Of a DNA stretch of 64,000 nt, positions 1 to 10,737 are shown one piece after another. Origin of the DNA: Cymodocea nodosa (lineage: Eukaryota; Streptophyta; Magnoliopsida; Alismatales; Cymodoceaceae); NCBI GenBank assembly GCA_036874045.1, contig CM072343.1, forward strand, positions 8,824,001 to 8,888,000, in the 5' to 3' direction. The notes under the pieces are model-generated. The model saw only the letters and a list, made by a program, of their open reading frames with translations. It did not search any database and had not been told where the DNA came from. The position numbers and the translations under genes were made by a program. How positions within the stretch are numbered: position 1 is the first letter of the stretch; each line of letters opens with the position of its first letter.

Positions 1-602
1 TTGAGTATTCAAAATTTAATTTAGTATTTTTTTCAAAAACTATAGGAAATTATCTTTCCAACAAGTATTTACTTGTGTCATTTGAATTTATATAAATTTC
101 TATGTAATTTTTCAAAGTTGAGATGGTAAGTTGCCATGCATTTCGGATGGTTAGAGCTCTAGCTATCCGAAAATTGCTAAATTTTGAAAGGTTAGGAGCC
201 CTTACCATCTGAAATTTTTTATGTGCAGTTTTTCTAGTGCAGAACAATTTTATCTAAACTCTTATATTTGAAACTGTAGATACATGTTTGAATAAAACTT
301 ATTTTTGAAATTTTTTCATGAAACTACAAAAGTTTACCTTTCCAACAAGGTATTACACGTTGTATTTGGACTTATATACATTTTTGGAGAATTTTTCTAA
401 GATAATGTGTTCTGCAGATTACGAATTTGAGTTACCTGAGGTTTTACATAATTTTGATAATACTTCAGTTTTGGAAATTTTTATCTCTAAATTTTTATAA
501 AAACTAGAAGTAATTACCTTTCAGACAAGTATTTATTTATGAATTTTGGAGCTATATAAATTTCTGTGTGATTTTTTTAATTTGAGATATTAAGCCTTTA
601 GC
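1..602. repeat. AT-rich repeat debris with three diverged copies of one unit
   Basis: No gene is visible. A unit of about 80 bases containing 'ctttccaacaagtattta' and a later 'atataaatttctgtgtga'-like stretch recurs near 40-125, 325-405 and 505-590 in diverged form. Pairs of the GATGGTTA/TAGCTATCCGAAA type, common in the LTRs of this window, occur at 140-215, so this is probably old LTR sequence. I could not place it in a family. Confidence 0.4.
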
Positions 603-738
603 CAAATCGGAAGGTTTCTCATGACCTTAGTGTATATTCAAGTAACCCCATGCGTATAGTTATGCTAACTTAATGAGTTAAACATGTGCAGTTCATGTGA
701 CATAATAAAGCATTTAATTTCAACACGTGTATAATTCT
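603..738 (-). mobile_element. Gypsy LTR C fragment, left of the solo LTR B
   Basis: This stretch matches the minus-strand LTR C copies near 59950-60076 and 4640-4700, with the same 'ccttagtgtatattca', 'gttatgctaacttaa' and 'aacatgtgca' words in the same order. It continues at 2349 after the solo LTR B. The last five bases, 734-738 (ATTCT), are the left copy of the target duplication of that insertion. Confidence 0.7.
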
Positions 739-1181
739 TGTTGAGTATTTTGTTTTGATGATGTATGCTAAATGGATATAATCATATTTACTCAATTAGT
801 ATTATTTGTGAAAGTAAATTAAGAACATCAATTAATACAGAAAAAGTTTAATGATATAAATACTTGTCTGTAATGGATCTGAAATTATGCTAAGTTAAAT
901 AACTAGTCGTTACGTTATACTAACTTTTCATTTAACTAAACGTTAAGTTAACATGTGTTTTTATTGCAAAGCATGATATGTTGTAAAGTTATATTTTCTG
1001 TATCATGTACAATGCACGTTTAGACAACTTGTTGAGTTAGTGTGTTATTTGTATAAAGGTCACGTAGGAACTCATTGAGTTATAGGCTTAAAGGTTAAAA
1101 TAGGTCACGTGAGAACTCGTTAAGTTAGTGAGTAAAAGAGCAAAATGAAGAGATTTACTCGCTAAGTTAGTATTGTACACA

Positions 1182-1259
1182 TGGTGAAATTAAAGTTTAT
1201 GAATGTTATATTGTATCACGTGGTGAAATTAAAGTTTATGAATGTTATATTGTATCACG
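1182..1259 (+). repeat. Perfect 39-bp tandem duplication inside LTR B
   Basis: The unit starting TGGTGAAATTAAAG and ending TATTGTATCACG occurs at 1182-1220 and 1221-1259 without a difference. The LTR B copy near 48350-48400 has only one unit, so the duplication is specific to this copy. The junction lies in a CACG/TG palindrome (CACGTG). Confidence 0.9.
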
Positions 1260-1841
1260 TGAGTTGCACATGTTTAACTTGTTAAGTTAACATAACTGCA
1301 TGCGTTGAGTAGTAATATTGAACATTAAGGCAATGCGTTAGGAGTATTATAAACTTAAAGTTATTTTATTACATGTGGTATATACCTCATTGTAAAAACA
1401 TTTGTTTATTACTGGTTCGTTGAGTTATCAGTAACACAACGAAGTTGATTTGTTGAGTTACCTATAACACCATGAAGCTAGTTTGTTGAGTTAGCATAAC
1501 ACCACAAACTTAGTTTGTTGAGTTAGCTACAGTACTTGTCACGTGATTTGGCACATGTTGAACTTGTTGAGTTAGATATGTTAAGTTATAAATCTAATTG
1601 TATTACTTGTTTAGTTAACATTAACACAACGACTTCTTATTACATTTGATGAAAAATTTTGGATGAGAAAGTTTATTTTGCAGGAAATTTTTTAGAGATC
1701 CAGGATTGATGATTAAAGAAAATTCAAAAAGAAAATATGGGTTAGAACATGTGTATTTCGATGAAGGAAAAAGAAAAGATGTGAAGAGTGGAAAACTGAT
1801 AGTGATTGAATGTGGAGGATATGCATGAAGTGAATATACAG

Positions 1842-1850
1842 TATAAAAGG
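1842..1850 (+). promoter_or_regulatory. TATA box of LTR B
   Basis: TATAAAAGG sits downstream of the repeated motif array. The same element occurs near 48975 in the other plus-strand copy and, reversed, in the 35619-37335 copy. Confidence 0.7.
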
Positions 1851-2348
1851 CATAGAATTCTCATTGATCAATTATCTTTGCACACCAAATGAAATATCTT
1901 TTTAGGGATCAAAAACACCTCTTCAAGGAAAAACTCTCAGATGGAAGAAAATTTAGTGAAGCAAAAAAAGTCAGATTTATGTAACTGAAGATCTGAAGTA
2001 TCAGAAGAAAACAAATTTGATGAAGTAGAGAAAGTCAGATATTTGTCACTGAAGAATTGCTGAAGAAAAAGAAGAAAAATCTCGAACAAGGAGAAATGTT
2101 TTAAATTTCTCAAATTAGTTTTCTTTATTTGTAATTATGAAATTGATTAGATGAAACATGGTATCATTATATAATTGCATCTACAATTTCAAAGGAGAAT
2201 TGAATTGTATATTGTAATTGAAACCTTGAATAAAATGATTTGATTAAAACAGTGTCTCGACTTGTTTTTATCTTTGAAGTTTCAATTATAATCGAAAATG
2301 TTGAAAAACACAATTCACCACCCTCTTGTGTAGTTATTCGATCATACA

Positions 2349-2926
2349 ATTCTAACTTAATGAGTTCAGATACTTCGAATAGTTACAACTATAAGTATCT
2401 GAAACTTATATGCATTTCAGATAGTTAGCACCTAACCTTCTAAAAGATAACTTAAGTCAAGTTTCCAGATCATGACACATGTCCTCAACCAGTTTTATGA
2501 TAAAAAGATATTTCAGATACTTGCAAACCTAACTATCTAATGTTCAGACATATTTCAAATAGTTAGCATCTAACTTACCGAAAATCTACTTAAGTCATGT
2601 ATTAAGGTTACAACACGTGTACTCTAGGAAATAATAAAGTATTCTTTAAGTATTTAAAATATAATTGTCTAGTACATAAAACATAACTCTTTGAAATAAC
2701 AGACAATTCGGATACTTAAAATTTTCAAAGCCTGTAAGTCATTGATAGTTCAAAAATATACTTAATTAACACTAATTCCTTAAAATTATGTAAATTCTTT
2801 TATTAAAGCATATAATAGTGCAATTATAATATAATGGCTTAATTCTCATATGATAAGTTAAATATTATGCAATTAACCATTATTTAACCATTAATATTAT
2901 GTACTTTTTCATTCTAAACAACCATT
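2349..2926 (-). mobile_element. Gypsy LTR C, U3 end, minus strand
   Basis: Continuation of the fragment at 603-738. The right end, 2910-2926, is the reverse complement of the LTR C start (TGTTTAGAATGAAAAAG type). The body carries TAACTATC and TTCGGATA-like words and an 'acacgtgta' box. It abuts the gag leader of a C element at 2927, either as an insertion or through an internal deletion. Confidence 0.8.
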
Positions 2927-3226
2927 AGTTGGGTAAACTATAGGATTCTCATACTCAATTCTATTATATTGGATATAATTCATTTGTTGTTCATGTGATC
3001 TAATCATCTGCAATCATCTTAGTTTCAAACAATCAGCAATGTCATGCCCTTCCTAGTTGCAGAATTCACATATGCTAACTACAAGTTTCAAAAATCTTTG
3101 AGTATAAGCATATGTCATATTCTCAATTATATAAAAGATAACACAACACTCCCCTCTAATATTAAAACAAAACAGCACTCATAGTTACTTCGCTTCTCAA
3201 TCCCCAACAACGGTGCTAGAAAAACT
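2927..3226 (-). pseudogene. Gypsy C leader and zinc-knuckle ORF start (remnant)
   Basis: Reading on the minus strand, a diverged primer site lies at 3202-3215 and is followed within about 150 bases by a zinc knuckle at 3029-3070 with the CX2CX4HX4C spacing, interrupted by a stop. The same order is seen at 41930-42230 in the better preserved copy. There is no capsid region between the primer site and the knuckle. The frame is cut at 2927 by the LTR C U3 end. It is not functional. Confidence 0.7.
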
Positions 3227-5048
3227 TGTATTATGGTTGTGAAAAGTAAAATCAGAACATGTCTATTTAGAAAACTTGTTTGATTTATTTTTATGTATAT
3301 ATTAATAAATTAGATATTAAGTACACAATGTATATTGTATTTGCGTGCAAATACAGGTCGATCCCACAGAGATTAAATAAGAATTGTCTATTATTTTAAT
3401 TTTTATACTAGAGTGTATATGTGTTCAATTAAGCACTTCATTGATTTACAGTTAACTCAACGGACTTAGTTCATGGAGTTACAGCTAACTCAACAGACTA
3501 ACCTTATGGACTTAAGTTAACTTCACAAGCCTATCTTTCCAATTAAATGTTACTATTCATAAAGGAATTCGACCATCCATTGGGTGGTTCTACAGAATGT
3601 AAATAACATCAATTAAGCTTTTTAATGTTAGTTAATCTAAGATTTGTCGTTAATCAACACTAACATTCAGATATTTCAAGCAGTAACTATTAAGATTTTT
3701 TAGTATTCTGTACGAATTAATTTCATAAAACAATAAAATTATTTTCTATTTTCTGAATCAACTAAACATAAAATATTCATAATACTAATAATGATAACAT
3801 TAATCATGATACAAAACAAACAATACAACACATTAATGCTAAATGTAAACACAGATAATTAGTTTTTTTGGTATTTTTGTTTTGGTATATTCTTAAAGAT
3901 GAACAAAAGGTGAAATGTAAAAATTCTTTATTGACAGTAAAAAGTTCTGTCATTACATGCGATGCGATTATACCACTGAAAACTTAATCACTTATAGTCT
4001 TGCCTCCTCTCCCTATAAAATTGTGAACCAAGACTTGTAAGTTGATCTCCTCTTTAGTATAGTGGCATCAACCCGAAACCAAGGCTAGAAGCTTTACGAT
4101 CTCCTGAGATATGAGTCAGTGCTTGGTGAAAATGGCTTCCCTTCCTGTGACATGATCACTCCTCACAGTGGTTGTCAGTCACCATGTTTGGCTCAGAATC
4201 AACCCAACATCTAGAAAGTATCCTCATAGATCTCCGATAGTTGGTGATTTTGGTGGTGTTGTGGAGCTTCAGGGAACTTTCGATGCTTCCTACAGTTAGC
4301 TCGGTCCTCCACCTTCACACACACTTTTCTTTGTCTTTCTCCTATTCTTTTATATTTCTTTCAGTAATAACTACTTTTGCTTGTATGATCGGTTGGATTT
4401 CCTTCATTCGTATCAACGATGGTGATTTCTTCTTCATTCCATGAGTTAATTCCTACATAATACATGCAATCGTGATTTTCCTTCGAATTTCTTGTTTCTA
4501 CAACTACTACAACAGCATGTTAGAAAATAACTGGTCCATGGAGTTAGTGTACTCAACAGACTTACTTCGTTGACTTATCTATAAAACACGTGTAGTAAAA
4601 GAATAACTTATAAGTTTATAACACTAACACAATACATTACCTTAGTGTATATTCAAGTAACTCTACGCGTATAGTTATGCTAACTTAACGAGTTAAACAT
4701 GTGCAATAATTCTAACTTAATGAGTTCAGATGTTTTGGATAGTTAGAAACTATAAGTATCTGAAACTTATATGCATTTCGAATAGTTAGCATCTAACCTT
4801 CCAAAAGATAACTTAAGTTAAATTTCCAGATCACGATATTGTCCTTTGTAAGTTTTATAATAAAAATAGATTTTGGATACTTGCAAACCTAACTATCCGA
4901 TGCTTAAACACATTTTAGATAGTTATCATCTAACTTACCGAAAATCTACTTAAATCATGTATTAAGGTTACAACACGTGTCCTTCATGAAATAATAAAGT
5001 ATTCTTTAAGCATATAAAACATAATTGTTTGGTACATGAAATGTAACT
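3227..5048 (-). mobile_element. Gypsy LTR C, minus strand, lacking its U3 end
   Basis: The LTR U5 end is near 3227, next to the primer-site region. The body shows the conserved LTR C parts: 'caggtcgatccca' near 3354, alternating 'gttaactcaacggac' words at 3440-3530, the untranslated leader with 'gatctcctgagatatgag' near 4098, and the motif array from 4560. Before reaching TGTTTAG, the sequence turns round at about 5045 into an inverted copy of itself. Confidence 0.75.
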
Positions 5049-5271
5049 ATCCAAAATATGTCTAAGCATTAGATAGTTAGGGTTGCAAGTATCTAAAATA
5101 CCTTTTTTATCATAAGAATTACTAAAGACACATGTTGCGATCTGGAAACTTAACTTAAGTTATCTTTTGAAAGGTTAGGTGCTAATTATCTGAAATACAT
5201 ATAAGCATCGGATACTTATAGTTTTTAACTATCCAAAATATCTTTTTATTCATAAGTTAGAATTATGCACA
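4704..5271. repeat. Inverted repeat formed by head-to-head LTR C segments
   Basis: The arm at about 4704-4945 is repeated in reverse complement at about 5049-5271, with a spacer of roughly 100 bases. Both arms contain the 'aacttaagttatctttt' stretch and the cggatagttagg/cctaactatccg pair. The right arm stops exactly where a plus-strand LTR C begins at TGTTTAG (5272), within a six-base shared word TGTTTA. Confidence 0.75.
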
Positions 5272-6017
5272 TGTTTAGAATGAAAAAGTACATAATATTA
5301 ACAGTTAAATGATGGTTAATTGCATAATATTTAGCTTATCATACGAGAATTAAGCCATTATGTTATAATTGCACTATTTTATGCCTTAATGAAAGAATCT
5401 ACATAATTTCAGGAAATTAATGTTAATTAAGTATATTTCTAAACTATTAGAGAATTACAGGCTTTTTAATTCCTAAGTCTCTAAAATGTATGTTATTTCG
5501 GAGAGTTACATTTCATGTACTAGACAGTTATATTTTAAATGCTAAAAGAATATTTTATTATTATTTCTTGGAGTTCACGTGTTGAAACTTTAATGCATGA
5601 CTTAAATGGATTTTCGATAAGTTATTTGCTAACTATTCGAAATATGTCTGAGCATTAGATAGTTAGGTTTGCAAGTATCCAAAATATCTTTTTATCATAA
5701 AACTGCCTTAGGACACGTGTCACGATTTGGAAACTTGGCTTAAGTTATCTTTCGGAATGTTAAGTGCTAACTATTCGAAATGCATACAAGTTTCAGATAC
5801 TTATAGTTATAACTATCCGAAACATCTAAACTTGTTAAGTTATTTCTTTATTACACGTGCTTTATAGTTAAGTCAACAAAGTAAGTCCATTAAGTTACAC
5901 TAACTCCATGGACCATTTATTTTCTAACATGCCACTATAGCTATTCCAAAAACAGGAAATTCGAAGGAAAACCACGATTACATGTATCACGTAAGAATTA
6001 ACACGTGGAATGAAGAG
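5272..6017 (+). mobile_element. Gypsy LTR C U3 part, plus strand, cut by copia A
   Basis: It begins TGTTTAGAATGAAAAAGTA and follows the LTR C U3 sequence, with a 'gttcacgtgttgaaac' box and TAACTATCCGAAA-type pairs. The copia A LTR interrupts it at 6018. The bases before 5272 (GCACA) may be a target duplication, but the matching right copy is not in reach. Confidence 0.75.
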
Positions 6018-6901
6018 TATTAGGACCCTAGTATTTTGATAATGCAAAAACCTATGTGAGGAAGCATATTGTATTTTACAATGAAGACAGTGCAACAAAA
6101 AATTGGAAGGTAGATAAATAGATATAGGTAGTTCAGAAATTACTACTATAAAGCTACAAGAAAATCAAATAGTTACCAAGCCAAGTATCTGGAAGAAAGT
6201 TAATTTTCTATAAGTTACAAGCTTAAGTATCCGAAGAGTAAAGCAGTAGAAATACCGTCAGATAGTTAGAAGAATAACTATCCGAATTTACAAAGCCTTT
6301 GGAGAGTTAAATGATCGGATAGTTAAGAAAGATTGAATGATTGAAGAGTTAAGGAGTTAACTATCCAGAAGCTAAAGGAGTTTTCGGTAAGTTAGAAAAG
6401 CTAACTATCTGAAACTTAAGTCATTCAATTACCCACGTGCAGAAATCTAGAATGGAAGCTTAAAGGGGTTTTCGATGAGTTAGAAAGCTAACTATCCAAA
6501 AAGCAGGAACTTTCGGAAGGTTACAGACTTATCTATCTGAAAACTTAAGTTATTCTTTTATGCACATGCTGAAATAAGAGAGTAGTTGGAACTTAAAGAG
6601 AAGGATTTCAGAGGGTTACTATAGCTAACTATTTGACAATCAAAGGACAGTTCGATAAGTTACAGTTACAAGTATCCGATCAGGTGACAACTCATTGTAC
6701 GATCTGAAATCCTACATGGCAGAAAGACTTAAGTGATTTTTCGGTGAGTTACACAACTAACTATCCGAAAGTTTGAGAAAATCGGAAGGGTATCTTGAAA
6801 TACCTCCCTGAATGGTAACTTACCATATTTAGGTTTGATTTCTTAGCAAGTATAGCAGAATACATTCGTTGGAAGAAAAATATGATCGTTATACATTTTG
6901 G

Positions 6902-6910
6902 TATAAATAT
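6902..6910 (+). promoter_or_regulatory. TATA box of copia LTR A
   Basis: TATAAATAT lies between the motif array and the presumed transcript start. The hairpin row then falls in the transcribed part. Confidence 0.65.
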
Positions 6911-7082
6911 GAAGAGTAAAGAGAAGATCAGACAGAGATAACGATCATACATTATACTGTGAGCTACACAAAATTCCAGATATACTCTCAAGTCTGCAAC
7001 ATTCAAGAATACTCTTAAAGATTCACTGCAGAAAAGCTCCCTGTGCCAAAACTCTGATAGAAAAGTTTAAAACTGTTGGTTC

Positions 7083-7208
7083 ATGAGTTTCAACCTGAAA
7101 ACTCATTGTTGGTTGAGAGCTTCAACCTGAAAGCTCGAAGAAAGGTTAGTTATTGAGCTTATACTTGAAAGCTCTAAGTGTTGGTTCTTGCTTCAACCTA
7201 AAAGCAAG
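7083..7208 (+). other. Row of four small hairpins with a common loop in LTR A
   Basis: Stems are ATGAGTTT/AAACTCAT (7083-7106), GAGCTT/AAGCTC (7117-7136), GAGCTT/AAGCTC (7155-7174) and CTTGCTT/AAGCAAG (7187-7208). The loops all resemble CAACCTGA. Each hairpin is preceded by GTTGGTT or a close variant. The stems differ between hairpins, but both sides change together. Further examples are at 32822-33065 and 47900-48032. Confidence 0.75.
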
Positions 7209-7442
7209 TGTTGTAAGTACTTGTCTACTTAGTGAAGCCCAAGTGTATCTTGGGGGTAGACTGGCCGAGTTGGTGAACTACCTAAAATTTGCTGTGTGTT
7301 ATTTTCTTCTTATTGTTTTGCATCCATTTAATCTATTTCAACTCACTATTTAATAGAATCAGTCGATTCTTAATTAAAAGAAGTAAAATTTACACACCTT
7401 CACCATTCACCCCCCTCTAGTGAGCCTATCGATCCTAACAAT

Positions 7443-7454
7443 TGGTATCAGAGC
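7443..7454 (+). promoter_or_regulatory. Primer binding site of copia A (initiator tRNA-Met type)
   Basis: TGGTATCAGAGC lies three bases after the LTR end. This is the usual plant copia primer site, complementary to the 3' end of initiator tRNA-Met, where minus-strand cDNA synthesis begins. Confidence 0.9.
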
Positions 7455-7491
7455 TTGGTTAATCCGTTATAAGATTTAACCATCTAGATTT

Positions 7492-9045
7492 ATGGCTCAA
7501 TTTGCTGAGGGACAAAACATTCACAAACCTCCTCTATTCAATGGTTCCAATTATAACTATTGGAAGAATAGAATGGAGTGTTTCCTTAGGAGTTTTAATG
7601 TAAAACTCTGGAAGATTGTTGTTCTTGGAACTACACTTCCAACCAGTGATGTTTTGAACTAGTTTGAGGAGGATGTGAGAATCATCCAGTTGGATGCTAG
7701 AGGGCTGAATGTCATATACTGTGCACTAACTGTTGAACAATATAACAAAGTTTTTGCATGTAAGTCTGGACATGAGGCTTGGAAAATCCTTCAAGTTACT
7801 CATGAAGGTACAAGCCAAGTAAATGATACTAAAATTAGCATTCTATTGAGAAAACTAGAACTATTTAAAATGGATGATAATGAAAACATAACTGAAATGT
7901 TTTCAAGATTTACTGAAATTATTAATAGTTTGAAAGGCCTGGGAAAGGAATTCTCTTCTCGTGAACAGGTACAGAAAATCCTAAGAAGTTTAACCGTTGA
8001 GTGGAAATAGAAATCCACCTCTATTCAAGATTCCAAGGATCTAAATAACTACACAGTTGAAGAACTGTTGGGCAATCTTTTGGCCCACGAAGTTCAAATG
8101 AAAGACTAAAAGGAACAGGAGGGAATAATTGAAAAGAAAGCTGAAAAGAAAAAGGAAATTGCATTTCCTTCAACTGAAGAAGGTCTAAGTTCAGATGATG
8201 ATGAGATTATGTTGCTGGCAAGGAACTTCAAAAAATTCATGAAGAAAAATAATAAGACTAGCTCCTCCAAAAGAACTATTCCCACATGCTTCAAATGCAA
8301 AAGGCATGGACATATATAGACCTTTTGTCCATTGCAAATAGAAGAAGAGCAATCAGAAAGGAAGAAAAGGTGGAAGAACAAAAAGAAAATGGCTCTCAAA
8401 GCTACTTGGGATGATAGTAGTTCATCAAACAGTTCTTTAGACTCTGAAAGTGAAGCTACAACCAATGTGTGCTTTGCAGCTTAGGAGGTATGTTCCACTT
8501 CTTCCTCTAGCTCGAAAAATGAGCATGATGAATTAGATATTAGTAGTCTTTTGTCTATTGTAGATAATCTATATGTTAAATTTAGAGAATTTAAGAAAGA
8601 AATTAAAAGGTTGAATAATTATTTAGAAGATTCCTTTGCTGAATTATAAACAACTATAATTGAAAATAGAAATCTGAAATCTAACTTGGATAAATATAGT
8701 TGTGATAACTGTGAATTAAAAGAAGAAAATAAAAACTTATTAACTACAATATCTGATCTGAAAAATACCATATGTAAATTTACTCAAGGTCAAAAAGGAC
8801 TAAATAAAATGATAGGATCTTAAGGACCTAATGGAAGTAAATATGGCCTAGGGTATGCTACACCACAAGAAGTACCTTATTGTGGTGGAATGATTCGATC
8901 ATATAGAGATGGCACCACTGTGTTTGCTATCAGAAGAAGATCGGGTCATATGTGGTTGCTAAGAGGCAACAAATTTAATGTTTTAAGGACTAACTCTAAT
9001 GGACCCAAAAAGATTTGGGTACCAAAAGCCTTAATTTCAGTATAA
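7492..9045 (+). pseudogene. Copia A gag, inactivated
   Basis: The frame starts at the ATG at 7492 with a UBN2-type gag N-terminus. It continues through a helical gag region (E-x-W-K-I-L-Q-x-T-H-E-G near 7770-7805) and a CX2CX4HX4C zinc knuckle (C-F-K-C near 8290, closing C near 8330) to an acidic and coiled-coil tail. In-frame stops include those near 7661, 7999, 8106, 8317, 8484, 8648 and 8821. Most sit where relatives have Gln, so CAG or CAA became TAG or TAA. The protein would have formed the particle core. It cannot be made intact. Confidence 0.85.
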
Positions 9046-9058
9046 ATTACAGGATGAC

Positions 9059-10730
9059 AAGGAGCTCCAAGCACGTACAACAAAATGGATTGTGGACAGT
9101 GGATGTTCAAAGCACATGATAGGTAAGAAAAGATTTCTTGATTTAGTCAAATGCTTAAGTTTAGGATCTGTTAAATTTGGAAATAATGAAAAGTGTAAAA
9201 TAACTGCAATAGGAAATATTACATTTGAAAATGGTAGAATTGAGAATGTCTTGTATGCCAATGGTCTAAAACAGAATTTATTAAGTGTAGGATAATTATG
9301 TCATAAAGGTTACATAGTCACATTTACTGCTGAAAATTGTCATATTATTGATCCAGCTACAAATGAAATAAAATTTACTGGTGATAGAAATTGCTCAATT
9401 TATACTCTAAACTTTCCATGTGAAAATTCTGTAAGTAATTCCTGTTTGGTAGCATCTAGTGAAGATGATTGGTTGTGGCATAAAAGACTTGGTCACGTTA
9501 GTATGAAGACTCTCAGAAAGTTATCCAAGGGTGATCTTGTCTGGGGACTGCCTAAACTTACATTCAAGAAAGATACGGTGTGTAGTGATTGTATGCTAGG
9601 CAAGCAGAAGAGAACTTCTCTTCATAGCAAAAATGAATTTACCACCAAAAGGCCATTGAAACTGTTACATCTAGATTTGTTTGGCCCATCTCAAGTATCA
9701 AGTTTTGGGGGTCGAAAATATACCTTTGTTATTGTTGATGATTTCTCTAGATTAACTTGGGTAATATTTTTGACACATAAAAATGAGACTTGCAATGAGT
9801 TCAGAAACTTCTACATAAGAGTTTAGAATCAGAAGGAACTAATAGTGAAGAAAATCAGAAGTGATCATGGAGGAGAATTTGAAAACTATGAATTTGAAAA
9901 TCTTTGCAATTCATTTGGAATCCTACATGAATTCTCCTGTCCTAGAACTCCAGCTCAAAATGGAGTTGTGGAAAGGAAAAATAGAACATTGCAAGAAATG
10001 GCTAGAACTATGTTGAATGCAACTAATTTGCCAAAATTTATTTGGGCCGAAGCTATAGGTACAGCCTGTCACATCTCCAATAGGACTCATATCAGATCTT
10101 TGAAGAATAAAACTCCTTTTGAACTTTGGTTTGATAAGACTCCAAATGTTGGTCATTTTAAGACTTTCGGATATAGATGCTTTGTATTAAATACTAGAAA
10201 TGCTAAAGACAAGTTTGATGCAAAATCTGAACCTGCTATACTTGTTGGATACTCATCTAGAAGCAAAGCATACAGAGTATACTTTGCCAAAGACAAAAGA
10301 GTAGAAGAAAGCATAAACGTTCAGTTTGATGAAGAATTGATACAAAACTTTAGAAATTTGAAGATTGACAATGAAAGTGATAATGAAAGTTTTGAAAAAG
10401 ATAACTACAAGTAGAAACTCAAATCCCAAGCTTCAGATTAGAATCATAACAATTGGTATCAGAATCATAATAGTTGGAAGTTCAAATCTGATCACCCCGT
10501 GGAACAAATAATTGGAAATATAACTAAAGGGGTACAAACTTGAAGCAAAGCACAAGATATTTGCAATTTTTGTGCATTTGTGTCAGAAATAGAGCCAAAA
10601 TCAGTAGATGAAGCGTATAAGGATACTTACTAGACAATGGCTATGCAGGAAGAATTAAATTAGTTCTAGAAAAATAATGTTTGGGAACTAGTGGAAAAAC
10701 CTATAGGAAAATCCATCATTGGAACTAAAT
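9059..10730 (+). pseudogene. Copia A protease and integrase, truncated before RT
   Basis: The protease active site D-S-G-C-S is near 9098. The GAG-pre-integrase zinc part H-K-R-L-G-H begins near 9481, with C-x2-C near 9580. Integrase follows with catalytic acidic residues in the L-D-L-F-G-P, S-D-H-G-G-E-F and N-G-V-V-E-R-K-N contexts, ending in the W-F-D-K-T-P and K-F-D-A-K-S-E region near 10210. Stops at 9293 and 9824 replace Gln. Near 10710 the RT start I-I-G-T-K is reached and the frame is broken off where LTR D begins. Its RT is absent here. Confidence 0.88.
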
Positions 10731-10737
10731 AAGTACA

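Larger units (their letters stand above)
739..2348 (+). mobile_element. Solo LTR, copia family B, with ATTCT target duplication
   Basis: The element begins TGTTGAGTATTTTG and ends CACC..TTGTG..CATACA, matching the LTR at 46102-49497 and the reversed one at 35619-37335. ATTCT lies at 734-738 and again at 2349-2353. A related LTR C at about 60064-60080 reads straight through the same sequence and shows the empty site. A TATA box (TATAAAAGG) is at 1842-1850, so transcription should start near 1875. Repeated CGTTAAGTTA/TTGAGTTA words and CACGTG palindromes fill the upstream part. No coding region remains, so this is a solo LTR left by recombination between the two LTRs. Confidence 0.92.
6018..7440 (+). 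mobile_element. 5' LTR of copia element A
   Basis: It begins TATTAGGACCCTAGTATTTT (other copies read TGTTAGGACC) and ends GATCCTAACA at 7440, directly before the primer site. Two solo copies at 31498-33307 and 46464-48276 share both ends. The first 800 bases are a series of GGATAGTTA/TAACTATCCGA pairs separated by CTTAAGT and CACGTG. A TATA box lies at 6902-6910, and a row of small hairpins follows at 7083-7208. Confidence 0.9.

Noticed and set aside
8106-8465. 119-codon minus-strand ORF
   Set aside because: Antisense of the copia A gag zinc-knuckle and acidic region; Ser/Phe-rich composition follows from the opposite strand.
7492-10414. Many TAG/TAA at Gln positions might mean a changed genetic code
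   Set aside because: The F-box frame and the long pol frames (37932-39245, 39330-40793) read through without such stops, other copies have CAG or CAA there, and frameshifts occur as well. Decay of methylated elements explains it.
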